Source: an uncultured Bacteroidota bacterium
Lineage (GTDB): Bacteria > Bacteroidota > Bacteroidia > Chitinophagales > Chitinophagaceae
NCBI GenBank assembly: GCA_903938445.1
Contig: CAJADG010000039.1
Span: forward strand, 62,001 to 126,000
Reading direction: 5' to 3'
DNA: 64,000 nt
Under the pieces are notes generated by a model. The model saw only the letters and a list, made by a program, of their open reading frames with translations, did no database searches and was not told where the DNA came from. This document shows, in pieces, positions 1-10,142 of this stretch; within the stretch, counting starts at the first letter, position 1; every line of letters begins with the position of its first letter. A program made the translations under genes and the position numbers.

Positions 1-2
1 AT

Positions 3-1181
3 GAAGTCAATAGCCAGTCTGAAAAAAGAATCAGCAGCGCTGATGCCGAATTAAATAGAGTATTAGGAGGCGGTATTGTTTTAGGATCTATCGTACTAGT
101 TGCAGGCGAACCCGGCATTGGTAAAAGTACTTTGTTTTTGCAACAGGGTTTGATGATGAAAGATCAAACGGTACTTTATATAAGTGGCGAAGAAAGTATC
201 CAGCAAATTAAAATGCGTGCAGATCGCTTGAATTTGCAAAACGAAAATTTTTATCTTTTAACAGAAACGCGCACTAGTGATATTTTTAAGGCAATTAAGA
301 AATTAAAGCCCACAGTAGTGATAGTGGACTCCATTCAAACATTGGAGTCTAATTTAATTGAAGCTGCGGCAGGTAGTGTTTCTCAAATAAAACAAACTGC
401 AGCTGAATTTCAAAGATTTGCCAAAGAAACCGGAACGCCTGTATTCTTAATTGGACATATTACCAAGGAAGGTACCATTGCAGGTCCAAAAATTTTGGAG
501 CATATGGTAGATACCGTTTTGCAATTTGAAGGAGATCGTCACTATGCATATCGCATGTTGCGCACTTTAAAAAATCGCTTTGGTAGTACTAGTGAATTAG
601 GTATTTACGAAATGACGGGCGAAGGCATGAAAGTAGTTACTAACCCTTCGGCATTTTTAATTGCACAACGCAATGAATCATTAAGTGGAAGTACCATTGC
701 AGCATCCATGGAAGGTATGCGTCCATTACTCATTGAAGTGCAGGCCTTGGTAACACAGAGTGTTTATGGTACTCCTCAAAGAACCGTTACAGGATTTGAT
801 TTAAGAAGACTACAACTATTATTGGCCGTGCTAGAAAAACGCGGAGGATTTGCATTTGGCATGAAGGATGTATTTGTAAATATTGCAGGTGGATTAAAAA
901 TTGAAGACCCCTCACTTGACTTAGCCATTATATTATCACTTCTTTCTTCCTACGAGGACGTTCCATTACCACAAGGCATTTGCTTTGCAGGTGAAGTGGG
1001 ATTAAACGGAGAAATTAGAGCGGTGAATAGAATTCAACAACGAATTGCGGAAGCAGAAAAATTAGGTTTCGAGAAAATATATATTTCTGCATTCAATAGC
1101 AAAGGAATTGAACCAAAGAAACATAGTATTCAAATTATTCCTGTAGAAAGAGTAGACGAAGCTTATCGACTATTCTTTTAA
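3..1181 (+). CDS. radA: DNA repair protein RadA/Sms, 5' end outside window
   Basis: The frame is open to the window edge and reads VLGGGIVLGSIVLVAGEPGIGKSTLFLQQ (Walker A), then the KNRFGS RadA motif and a C-terminal Lon-like domain. Confidence 0.95.
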   Translation, partial: EVNSQSEKRISSADAELNRVLGGGIVLGSIVLVAGEPGIGKSTLFLQQGLMMKDQTVLYISGEESIQQIKMRADRLNLQNENFYLLTETRTSDIFKAIKKLKPTVVIVDSIQTLESNLIEAAAGSVSQIKQTAAEFQRFAKETGTPVFLIGHITKEGTIAGPKILEHMVDTVLQFEGDRHYAYRMLRTLKNRFGSTSELGIYEMTGEGMKVVTNPSAFLIAQRNESLSGSTIAASMEGMRPLLIEVQALVTQSVYGTPQRTVTGFDLRRLQLLLAVLEKRGGFAFGMKDVFVNIAGGLKIEDPSLDLAIILSLLSSYEDVPLPQGICFAGEVGLNGEIRAVNRIQQRIAEAEKLGFEKIYISAFNSKGIEPKKHSIQIIPVERVDEAYRLFF

Positions 1182-1184
1182 ACC

Positions 1185-1916
1185 ATGCTAAATCATGGTC
1201 CTTTATCTAAACCATTCCTAAGTTTACAAAGTTATTTACAAGGATTTATTCACTTGATCTATCCGCACATATGTTTGCAATGTGCCAGTTCGGAATTACT
1301 AAATAGTCAAGTGATTTGTGATGAATGTGAATCGCAACTACCCTATACCCATTTTTCAAAAATGGTGATCAATCCTATAGAAAAAATATTTTGGGGACGT
1401 GCAAAAATTGAACAAGCCAACGCAATATTGTATTTTACAAAGGACAGTATTGTACAAAAAATTATTTTTGAACTAAAGTACAAGCAAAATAAAAAAGCAG
1501 GTTATTTATTGGGGCGACTCATTGCACAGGAGATCTTGTCAACGCATTCGGAAAATCCTGTCCTCTTCTTAATCCCCATACCAATAAGTAAAAAGAAGCT
1601 GCGAAAAAGAGGCTTTAACCAATGTCTAATAATTTGCAAAGGCATCATTGACTATGGAGTCAATGCTGTTATTTTTAATGGGTTGCATAAAATTAAAAAT
1701 ACGGTCACCCAGACTCATAAAGATCGATTGGAAAGAAGCTTGCAAAATAGTCCGGTTTTCATATTAAAAAACAGAATCCAATTACAGGATAAGCCAATAA
1801 TGATTGTGGACGATGTAATTACAACTGGCTCTACTTTGGAAGCAGCTTTTCATTGCTTAAAAGCCGCTAACCCATCCTCCATATCAATTTCGACTGCCGC
1901 TTATACATTCACTTAA
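1185..1916 (+). CDS. ComF family protein / phosphoribosyltransferase
   Basis: N-terminal Cys pairs (CLQCASSE, CDECES), KKLRKRGFNQC, and the PRTase motif IMIVDDVITTGST. Confidence 0.85.
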   Translation: MLNHGPLSKPFLSLQSYLQGFIHLIYPHICLQCASSELLNSQVICDECESQLPYTHFSKMVINPIEKIFWGRAKIEQANAILYFTKDSIVQKIIFELKYKQNKKAGYLLGRLIAQEILSTHSENPVLFLIPIPISKKKLRKRGFNQCLIICKGIIDYGVNAVIFNGLHKIKNTVTQTHKDRLERSLQNSPVFILKNRIQLQDKPIMIVDDVITTGSTLEAAFHCLKAANPSSISISTAAYTFT

Positions 1917-1963
1917 ACCTTTTTACTTAAATCTTGTTATATTTAACTATAAAATCTTTCATT

Positions 1964-2488
1964 ATGAAAATATTAGCTACACTTTTAATCTTAGCGGCAT
2001 CGGTTATGGGAAATGCACAAAGTATCCATTCATTTAAAGTAAAAGGTATCGATGGTAAACAAATCGATTTTGCTTCTTTCAAAGGAAAGAAAATATTAGT
2101 AGTCAATACAGCGAGCAAATGTGGCTATACTCCTCAATATGAGGCATTGGAAAAAGTATACGAACAATACAAGGATAAATTAGTGATAATTGGATTCCCA
2201 TGTAATCAATTTGGTGGTCAGGAGCCTGGCACTAATGAAGAAATTGTAAGTTTTTGCAAAAAGAACTATGGTGTAACTTTTCCATTAGCTGATAAGATTG
2301 ATGTAAAAGGAGATAAAATTGCTCCAATTTATCAATGGTTAACACAAAAAAGCAAAAATGGTGTAGTTGATGCTACCATTTCTTGGAATTTTAATAAGTT
2401 CTTGTTAGACGAGAAAGGAAATATGATTGCTTATTACCCAAGCAACATAACACCAGATAGTCAAGAAATTTTGGCGCGTCTTAAATAG
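1964..2488 (+). CDS. Glutathione peroxidase family protein, secreted
   Basis: NTASKCGYTPQYEALEKVY, GFPCNQFGGQEPG and SWNFNKFLLD motifs. Signal peptide MKILATLLILAASVMGNAQ supports the start at 1964 rather than 1934. Confidence 0.93.
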   Translation: MKILATLLILAASVMGNAQSIHSFKVKGIDGKQIDFASFKGKKILVVNTASKCGYTPQYEALEKVYEQYKDKLVIIGFPCNQFGGQEPGTNEEIVSFCKKNYGVTFPLADKIDVKGDKIAPIYQWLTQKSKNGVVDATISWNFNKFLLDEKGNMIAYYPSNITPDSQEILARLK

Positions 2489-2565
2489 GCTGATATTCAT
2501 CAAAAGATGAATATACTTTTCTCCACATCAAAAACAGCACCACTGTTTTTACTTATCTTCGCTCC

Positions 2566-3717
2566 ATGTTATTAAGCGAAGTAATTGGCCAGGAAAAACT
2601 AAAGCAGCAGCTTGTCGATATGGTGCAACACCAACGACTAAGTCATGCTATACTTTTTGTTGGCCCCGAAGGCGCGGGCGCATTGCCTTTGGCTATTGCT
2701 TTTGCGCAATACATTGTGAGTATTCCGAATGATAATACAAATGCATTAGGTGCCGATGAAATTGCAGATTTACCTGCCTATCATCGCGCTAGTCAATTAA
2801 TGCATCCCGATCTTCACTTTTCTTTTCCTAGTATTACTGAAAAACCTGGCACAAAAAATATCAGTTCCAATTATATTGAAGAATGGCGAGAGTTTATCAA
2901 TGGCTACCCTTATGGCAATGTTTTTGATTGGTTGCAATCTATTAAAGCCGAAAATAAACAGGGTAATATTAGTGCAGATGAATGCCAAGAAATTATAAAA
3001 AAATTGTCGTTTAAAAGTTTTGAGAGTGCTTATAAGGTTTTGGTGATGTGGATGCCCGAATACTTGGGCAAGGAGGGAAATAAATTATTAAAGCTCATTG
3101 AAGAGCCACCGGCAAACACCCTATTTTTATTAGTAGCAAATTCTGAGGAGCAAATTTTGCCAACGATATTAAGTCGCTGTCAATATATTAAAGTGCCAAG
3201 GCTCACAACAAGTGAAATTGAACAGGCCTTGACTCAAAAAGCGCATTTAGATCCTGAAAAAGCGGCTCAGATTGCTGCTATTTCAGATGGTAATTACCGC
3301 GAAGCCTTACACTTAATTCAACATAGTGATGCCGACTTTTTAACCCAAATTAGGGAGTGGTTGAATGCGATACTTAAAGGTGGGCCCCTGGCTCAGCTAA
3401 AATGGGTAGAGGAAACCAGTAAAATGGGGCGAGAACCTCAAAAGCAGTTTTTGAAGTACTTTAACCACCTTTTAGAGCAAAGTATTCGTATAAAAGTGCT
3501 TGGTAACGACCTTCCTCTTGATCCTGCTTTAAAGGATTTTGCCCTCAGAATCAATAAAATAGCTGGAGTGGGTCAATTAGAGGCAATCGTAGAGGAATTA
3601 GACAAGGCAGTTTATCATATTGAGCGTAATGCGAACCCAAAAATGCTATTTATGGCCTTGGGGATCAAGTTCTATCATATCATTCAGAACAAAACCTTAA
3701 TTTTGACAGAAGGCTAA
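2566..3717 (+). CDS. DNA polymerase III subunit delta' (HolB-like)
   Basis: IGQEKLKQQL..HAILFVGPEGAG, KLLKLIEEPPANTLFLLVAN, ILSRCQ. Confidence 0.85.
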   Translation: MLLSEVIGQEKLKQQLVDMVQHQRLSHAILFVGPEGAGALPLAIAFAQYIVSIPNDNTNALGADEIADLPAYHRASQLMHPDLHFSFPSITEKPGTKNISSNYIEEWREFINGYPYGNVFDWLQSIKAENKQGNISADECQEIIKKLSFKSFESAYKVLVMWMPEYLGKEGNKLLKLIEEPPANTLFLLVANSEEQILPTILSRCQYIKVPRLTTSEIEQALTQKAHLDPEKAAQIAAISDGNYREALHLIQHSDADFLTQIREWLNAILKGGPLAQLKWVEETSKMGREPQKQFLKYFNHLLEQSIRIKVLGNDLPLDPALKDFALRINKIAGVGQLEAIVEELDKAVYHIERNANPKMLFMALGIKFYHIIQNKTLILTEG

Positions 3718-3788
3718 GCTTGTGGGTTTGAGAAAATGGTTGCTTAGTTAGGTATTTTTTATTCATTAACAGTTAGAACTAACTATAT

Positions 3789-5093
3789 ATGGGATGTGGA
3801 TCATGTGGAACTGGCAAACCAGGCGGTTGCAAAAGCAACGGTGGTTGTAGTTCGGGTGCTTGTAACAGATTAAATGTGCACGATTGGTTGCGCGACTTAC
3901 CTATTGACGACATGGACAGTCAATGCAAGGTGGTAGAAGTAAGCTTTAAACAAGGTAGTCGTAAAGATTTTTTTCTAAATACTTCATTACAACATTTTGA
4001 GAAAGGAGAATATGTCACTGTCGAAGGCGTAAACGGATTTGACTTGGGTGAGGTTTCACTTACAGGAGAATTGGTTAGACTTCAATTAAAGAAAAGAGGA
4101 TTAGATGAATTTAATCCTGACATGAAAAAAATTCTTAGACCTAGTACTGATAGAGAAATTGAAACTTTTAAAATTAGCAAAAGTAGAGAAGCTGATATTT
4201 TAGCACGCAGTCGTACGCATGCATCTAATCTTAAATTAGCCATGAAGCTAAGTGAGGTTGAAATGCAGGCCGATGGCAAAAAAGCTACTTTCTTTTATAC
4301 TGCCGATGACAGAATTGACTTTAGAGAATTGATTCGCATTTTTGCGGGTGAGTTTAAGGTAAAAGTAGAAATGCGTCAGATTGGTATTAGACAAGAGGCT
4401 GCTAAATTAGGAGGCATTGGTAGTTGTGGCCGTGAACTATGTTGTAGTACTTGGTTACATGACTTTAAGAGTGTAAATACCACGGCGGCTCGTTATCAAA
4501 ACCTATCTATCAATCAAACTAAATTAAGTGGACAATGTGGTCGCTTAAAATGTTGTTTGAATTTTGAATTAGATACTTATTTAGATGCGCTTCAAGGATT
4601 CCCGGATTATGCAGATACTTTACAAACTGCAATGGGTCAAGCTTTTTTAATTAAGAAAGATATTTTCAAAAACCTAATGTGGTATACCCTACCTAACAAT
4701 ACCAAGCATTATCCATTAACCATTGATCGTGTTGTTGAAATTAAGAAGTTAAACCAACAAGGCGTGGTGGTAGATGAATTGCAAGCGGTAGAATTGGTGA
4801 GTGGCAAACCAAAGGAAGTAGAACCTTCTTTTGTGGATGTAGTAGGTCAAATTAGTTTAAAGAGCTTAGAGAAAAACGATCGCAGAAGAAGAGATCAACA
4901 AAGAGGTCCAAATAACGATCGTAATTTTAATGGTCCAAGAAATAATGGCCCTAATAACAATCGTCCTAATAATGGTCCACGCAATAATGGCCCAAGACCA
5001 AACAACGGACCAAGACCTAATAATGGTCCTAACAATAATCGACCAAGCAACAGACCACCGCAAGGAAACAATCCTGGTCCAGCACAATCTTAA
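3789..5093 (+). CDS. PSP1-domain protein, RicT/YaaT-like, with Cys-rich N-terminus and NGPR-rich C-terminal tail
   Basis: IGIRQEAAKLGGIGSCGRELCCSTWL and LSGQCGRLKCCLNFE are hallmark PSP1/RicT motifs. Confidence 0.9.
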   Translation: MGCGSCGTGKPGGCKSNGGCSSGACNRLNVHDWLRDLPIDDMDSQCKVVEVSFKQGSRKDFFLNTSLQHFEKGEYVTVEGVNGFDLGEVSLTGELVRLQLKKRGLDEFNPDMKKILRPSTDREIETFKISKSREADILARSRTHASNLKLAMKLSEVEMQADGKKATFFYTADDRIDFRELIRIFAGEFKVKVEMRQIGIRQEAAKLGGIGSCGRELCCSTWLHDFKSVNTTAARYQNLSINQTKLSGQCGRLKCCLNFELDTYLDALQGFPDYADTLQTAMGQAFLIKKDIFKNLMWYTLPNNTKHYPLTIDRVVEIKKLNQQGVVVDELQAVELVSGKPKEVEPSFVDVVGQISLKSLEKNDRRRRDQQRGPNNDRNFNGPRNNGPNNNRPNNGPRNNGPRPNNGPRPNNGPNNNRPSNRPPQGNNPGPAQS

Positions 5094-5111
5094 TTTACAG
5101 ATTCAAGTATA

Positions 5112-5144
5112 AAAAAAATAGCCCTCAATGAGGGCTATTTTTTT
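5112..5144. terminator. Bidirectional Rho-independent terminator between ricT-like and pepF-like genes
   Basis: aaaaaaatagccctcaatgagggctatttttt: a GC-containing stem flanked by A and T runs between convergent genes. Confidence 0.85.
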
Positions 5145-5170
5145 GGAAATGCACTTTATAAGATCAATAT

Positions 5171-6895
5171 TTAGTGAAATAATTTTTCTAATTCTTGATT
5201 CGTAAAGTCCATTAAAGTTTTCACATAATCAGGAGAGAAATTAAATTTTAAACCTGCAGTTTCATACAATGCTGGTAATGTTTTAGTTCCACCCAGTGCC
5301 AGTGCATTCATATAATTTTCCAAAGCTTGCTTTGGATTTTTTTGATACTGCATCCACATGCCAATGGCACCTAATTGCGCAATGCCATATTCGATATAAT
5401 AAAAAGGCACTTCAAATAAATGCAATTGTCTTTGCCATCCAATGGCACGATACATATCTAATCCAGTATAATCAATACTTCCAGTAGAAAACTCTTTTAA
5501 AATAGCTGTCCAATTTGTAGTTCTTTCTTCAATGCTATGATTTGGATTTTCATATACCCAATGTTGAAATTTATCAATAATCGCAATCCATGGGAAAATA
5601 GTAATGGTTCTTTCCAACTGATGTTCTTTCGCACGATTTAAATCTGCTTCATTATCAAAGAAAGACTGCCAATGATTCATCGTAAATAATTCCATTGACA
5701 TACTTGCTACCTCCGCAATTTCCATTGGGTATTCCTTAAACGCACTTAATGCTAATGGATGCGAAAGAAAAGAATGAATCGCATGACCACCTTCATGCAC
5801 CATCGTAGTAACATCACTCATTTGACCTGCCGCATTCATAAAAATAAAGGGTGCGCCAGATTCAGCCAATGGACAATTATATCCACCTGGTGCTTTTCCT
5901 TTTCTACTTTCTAAATCAAAATGTTTTAATTCATTCATTTTACGCAAGCAGTCTGCAAAAAATGGATCTAACTGTTCAAAGCAGGCTACCGATTTTTCAT
6001 ATAAATCTTTGCCATCTGTAAATGGTCTCAAAGGCTTGTTTCCAGCAGGTTCTGCTTCGGTATCCCATGGCTTTAAAACATCCAATCCTAACTTTTGTTT
6101 TTTGCGCGCATAAATTTTATCAATCAAAGGAAGTACATGTAATTTAACTGCTTCATGAAATTGAAAACAATCTTCCTTGGTATAATCAAACCTACCTAGT
6201 TCTGCAAATTTGTAATCACGATAATTAGCAAAGCCTGCATTCACTGCAACTTGATGTCTTTTTTGAATTAAAGTAGTATACAATTCATGCATGGCATCCT
6301 TATCCTGCAAACGACGTTCTTGAATTTTTTTATACGCTTCTTCTCTTACCGCTCTGTCTTCATTTTCTAAAAATTGAGAAGCTTGTTGTAAAGTATATTC
6401 TTGACCATTCATCTCAATAGTCATTTTGCCTGCAATGGCACCATATTGTTGTTGCAAAACACTTAACTCCGCTTGCAAAGGAATATTTTCGGTTCTAAAT
6501 AAATCAATACTTTTTTTAACCGAACGCAAATAAGTAAAGTATTGGTCTTTGTCCAATTCGTCTGTAAAAGGACAAGCAATTAATTTTTTATTCAACGCAT
6601 CGGCATAAGGTTGCATTTGAGGTTGAATTTCCATGCAGAAATAAGTAAATGCATCTTCCAAAGATTTATCTGTTGTGTCACAGGTCATTTTAATTTGTCT
6701 CCAACATGCATCCTCACTAATAAAAGCCTCCAATTCACTTAAATCCAATAACCATTTTTCCAAATCGGCTTTACTTAAAAGAGGTCGTTCAGAAAGCTCC
6801 TTAAAAAAGGGCTCCAAACCAGCCCAATCCGTTAAAACAAAGGCTTCCGGAAGGTATTGATGAGGCGTTTTTTTGATGTCTGCTGTTCTTAGCAT
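5171..6895 (-). CDS. M3 family oligoendopeptidase (PepF-like)
   Basis: Zinc motif HEGGHAIHSFLS, with M3-typical C-terminal FYYIEYGIAQLGAIGMW. Confidence 0.9.
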   Translation of the reverse strand: MLRTADIKKTPHQYLPEAFVLTDWAGLEPFFKELSERPLLSKADLEKWLLDLSELEAFISEDACWRQIKMTCDTTDKSLEDAFTYFCMEIQPQMQPYADALNKKLIACPFTDELDKDQYFTYLRSVKKSIDLFRTENIPLQAELSVLQQQYGAIAGKMTIEMNGQEYTLQQASQFLENEDRAVREEAYKKIQERRLQDKDAMHELYTTLIQKRHQVAVNAGFANYRDYKFAELGRFDYTKEDCFQFHEAVKLHVLPLIDKIYARKKQKLGLDVLKPWDTEAEPAGNKPLRPFTDGKDLYEKSVACFEQLDPFFADCLRKMNELKHFDLESRKGKAPGGYNCPLAESGAPFIFMNAAGQMSDVTTMVHEGGHAIHSFLSHPLALSAFKEYPMEIAEVASMSMELFTMNHWQSFFDNEADLNRAKEHQLERTITIFPWIAIIDKFQHWVYENPNHSIEERTTNWTAILKEFSTGSIDYTGLDMYRAIGWQRQLHLFEVPFYYIEYGIAQLGAIGMWMQYQKNPKQALENYMNALALGGTKTLPALYETAGLKFNFSPDYVKTLMDFTNQELEKLFH

Positions 6896-6910
6896 AAGTT
6901 GAGATTTTAA

Positions 6911-8824
6911 GTGGCAAATTTACTACTTTTACACACTTTAAAAGATTTAATAGTGGCCAACAGCATTCATTTATTACCAGATCATATTGCCAATCAAATT
7001 GCAGCCGGGGAGGTGATTCAAAGACCTGCTAGTGCGGTGAAGGAATTATTGGAAAATGCGGTAGATGCAGGTGCCACTGAAATTAAATTAATTATTAATG
7101 ATGCGGGCAAGGCCCTCATTCAAGTCATTGATAATGGTAAGGGAATGAATCCCATAGATGCTCAAAATGCTTTTGCTAGACACGCAACAAGTAAGATTAG
7201 TGCCATTGAGGACTTATTTCAAATTAGGACCATGGGCTTTAGAGGGGAGGCATTAGCGTCCGTTGCTGCCGTAGCGCAAGTGAGTTTAAAAACAAGGCAG
7301 GCGGAGGATGAATTAGGAACTAGTGTAGAAATTGAAAATAGCCAGGTATCAGAAACCAGCCCAGTAGCTTGTCCAGTTGGTACCAATATTAGCATGAAGA
7401 ATTTATTTTTCAATGTGCCTGCTAGACGAAATTTTTTAAAAAGTAATTCAGCTGAGTTAAAGCATATTATTGAAGAATTTACAAGAGTAGCATTGGCATT
7501 CCCTGAAATCTATTTTAGCTTCACGAATAATGGTCAGGATGTTTTTCATTGGGAAGCCGGCAGCTTTAAACAAAGAGCCATTCATGTTTTAGGCAATAGC
7601 TACCAAACAAAATTAGTAGCGGTTGGTGAAAAAACCGACTACTTAACTATTTCAGGATTTGTTGGCAAACCAGAAACCGCAAAGAAAACAAGAAGCGATC
7701 AATACTTTTTTGTGAATCGTCGTTTTATTAAAAGCGCCTATTTACACCATGCCATTGCAAATGCTTTTGATGGTTTAATTCCAAAAGAAAATTTCCCAAG
7801 TTATATTTTGTATATAGATGTGGATCCTTCGCAAGTGGATATTAATGTGCACCCTACTAAGCAAGAAATAAAATTCGAGGATGATAAAATTATTTATGCC
7901 TTTGTACAAGCCGCAGTAAAACATGCGTTGGCACAATTTAGTATTGCTCCTTCTTTAGATTTTTCATTGGATGCGAATATTCAACAACTAGACGCTATCC
8001 AAAAGCCTTTTTCGGATGAACAAAGAAGCAGCACGGCTAGTAGTTCATTATACGCTGGCTTTACGCAAAAAAATCAAGCACATTTTATCCCAAGAACCAA
8101 TGAGGCTGAAAGAAAAGAGTGGAAAAGCTTTTTTGCTGATCTTCCAACAAGCGATGATCAAAATAGTCAATCCAATGGGGAGCAGGCAGGGAACGATGGC
8201 TTTATTGTTAAGTCCTCTTCTATGGGATTATATCAAGAAAAACAAGGAATTTTAGTAGACGAGGATGCAACCCTTTTACAGATCAATAACACCTATATTA
8301 TTGCACCCGTTGGGCCTGGGATGATCATGGTGCATCAACAATTAGCGCATGAACGTGTGTTGTATGAAAAGTATCAAAAAGCAAGCATACAACCGCATGC
8401 CACACAAAAAAGTTTATTTCCAGTGGTATTGGAATTAAGTGTAGCAGACGCAATATTGTTGGAAGAAATTATTGAAGACTTAGCTATCATTGGATATGAA
8501 ATTGAATCTTTTGGGCAAAACAGCTTCATCATACAAGGTATTCCTGCGGATGTAAATGCAGGCAATGAAAAAAATGCAATTGAACTTTTACTAGAACAAT
8601 TTAAACACTTTAGTGGTGATATTAAATTTAGTAAAAGAGAAAAAATTATTCGATGCATGGCTAGACAGTCCGCCATTAAAGCAGGTCAAAGCTTATCTCA
8701 AAAAGAAATGCATAGTTTAATTGAATCTCTTTTTAATTGCGATACACCAAATGTAACTGCTTCCGGAGCCCCAACTTATATTGATTTTAAAGAAGGATAT
8801 TTGGACAACTTATTTAGCAAGTAA
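6911..8824 (+). CDS. mutL: DNA mismatch repair endonuclease MutL
   Basis: LPDHIANQIAAGEVIQRPASAVKELLENAVDAGA, GFRGEALASVAAVA. Translation may start at GTG 6953 (VANSIHLLPDHIA). Confidence 0.95.
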   Translation: MANLLLLHTLKDLIVANSIHLLPDHIANQIAAGEVIQRPASAVKELLENAVDAGATEIKLIINDAGKALIQVIDNGKGMNPIDAQNAFARHATSKISAIEDLFQIRTMGFRGEALASVAAVAQVSLKTRQAEDELGTSVEIENSQVSETSPVACPVGTNISMKNLFFNVPARRNFLKSNSAELKHIIEEFTRVALAFPEIYFSFTNNGQDVFHWEAGSFKQRAIHVLGNSYQTKLVAVGEKTDYLTISGFVGKPETAKKTRSDQYFFVNRRFIKSAYLHHAIANAFDGLIPKENFPSYILYIDVDPSQVDINVHPTKQEIKFEDDKIIYAFVQAAVKHALAQFSIAPSLDFSLDANIQQLDAIQKPFSDEQRSSTASSSLYAGFTQKNQAHFIPRTNEAERKEWKSFFADLPTSDDQNSQSNGEQAGNDGFIVKSSSMGLYQEKQGILVDEDATLLQINNTYIIAPVGPGMIMVHQQLAHERVLYEKYQKASIQPHATQKSLFPVVLELSVADAILLEEIIEDLAIIGYEIESFGQNSFIIQGIPADVNAGNEKNAIELLLEQFKHFSGDIKFSKREKIIRCMARQSAIKAGQSLSQKEMHSLIESLFNCDTPNVTASGAPTYIDFKEGYLDNLFSK

Positions 8825-8825
8825 A

Positions 8826-10142
8826 TTAGTTCGCATTCATAATGGCTGTAAGGTATTCCTCCACTGCATGTCTAACTGGATAAGTTCTTGGACTTACATG
8901 ATTAGCCACTAATACTGAGAATAATAGTCTGGTACCTTTATTGGTTATGATATATCCACTCAATGCAATTTGATTTCCTAAGGTTCCTGTTTTAGCATAT
9001 AAAACACCTGGAATATCTTTGTAGTATGCAGACAGCGTGCCCTTTCCTCCTTGAGCAAAAATGGCTTTGATTCTTTCTATGGAAAATTCATTTTCCATTT
9101 TTTGCAAAAGAACAATATAGTTTTCAGGAGTTGTTAAATTGAATCGGCTTAATCCGCTACCATCCGCCCACTCTGGCTTTTGAGGGAAAACAGAAAAATC
9201 AGTTTTTAAAATGGTATCTATTATTGCAGCGTCATCCATTTTACCCAATAATTTTTGACTAGTCATCAACAATACTTGTTCTGCAAAAAAGTTATCGCTA
9301 CGATTCATCATTATTTTTAATAAACTATCAGTAGGAACTGTTTTTAGAATAGTGGCAGTTGGCTGTGTCCATCCAGATTGTATTGCAATTGATTTTTTGG
9401 GGTGTAAGCTATCTTCAATAAGCGCCTTCACTAAAGCAAACTTATTATCTGTTATAAATGGAACTTGTTGAATAGAGTCTTTAATGGCATCTGGTTTTGC
9501 ATAAAATTGATTACTCAATTTTTCACGCGTCCAAACAGTATAGCTATTAGGTAAAGTTTGCTTTTTTGTAAAATAATTAGGCACTAAAGAAACACCTTCT
9601 CCTTGCTTAGCAACCGTAACTACATTGCCATAAATATTTAATCTGTTTCTTTCAGGTTGATAGTCCTCAGGATAATCATCCCATGCCCAACCTCTACCAA
9701 AGGAAGCAAAATTATCTGGCTCATTTGGCAAACACAATACAACTCTTTTTTTTGTGGTTTTTATTAAATCAGCAATAGGTTGATAGGCAAAATCAGGATG
9801 TAAAAAACTTGGATCCCCCAATGGCATTAAAAATACGGAATCATTATTTTCGGCAAATTGCCAACCAGGAATAGAATCGGTTAAATATTTCATTCCCAAA
9901 TAACAGGACTGAATTTTAGTATTACTCGCAGGTGTAAAATAATGATCGCTCTGATATTTGTCTACCCACTGTTGCGTGGATTCATTGTACACCGCGATAC
10001 CTATATGTGCTCCTTTTAAAGCAGGAGACGCCAGCAATGTGGCTTGTGGGGTTTGTGCACTGGCAGTAGTAATTGAAAATAATACTGCGATAAAAATAAA
10101 TGCCCATGGAGATTTTACTCCCTTTCTAAAGCTCTTAGCCAT
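8826..10142 (-). CDS. dacB: D-alanyl-D-alanine carboxypeptidase/endopeptidase (PBP4, S13 family)
   Basis: Signal peptide, TPASNTKIQ (SxxK), RSDNFFAEQ (SxN), YAKTGT (KTG). Confidence 0.88.
   Translation of the reverse strand: MAKSFRKGVKSPWAFIFIAVLFSITTASAQTPQATLLASPALKGAHIGIAVYNESTQQWVDKYQSDHYFTPASNTKIQSCYLGMKYLTDSIPGWQFAENNDSVFLMPLGDPSFLHPDFAYQPIADLIKTTKKRVVLCLPNEPDNFASFGRGWAWDDYPEDYQPERNRLNIYGNVVTVAKQGEGVSLVPNYFTKKQTLPNSYTVWTREKLSNQFYAKPDAIKDSIQQVPFITDNKFALVKALIEDSLHPKKSIAIQSGWTQPTATILKTVPTDSLLKIMMNRSDNFFAEQVLLMTSQKLLGKMDDAAIIDTILKTDFSVFPQKPEWADGSGLSRFNLTTPENYIVLLQKMENEFSIERIKAIFAQGGKGTLSAYYKDIPGVLYAKTGTLGNQIALSGYIITNKGTRLLFSVLVANHVSPRTYPVRHAVEEYLTAIMNAN

Noticed and set aside
1927-2118. 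63-aa minus ORF overlapping the glutathione peroxidase gene
   Set aside because: Lies antisense to a clear signal peptide and conserved domain; no homologous features.
4866-5112. ORFs opposite or out of frame in the ricT-like tail (4866..5087 - and 4930..5112 +)
   Set aside because: By-products of the low-complexity NGPR-encoding repeat; translations are Ile/Val/Trp/Met-rich with no recognisable domain.
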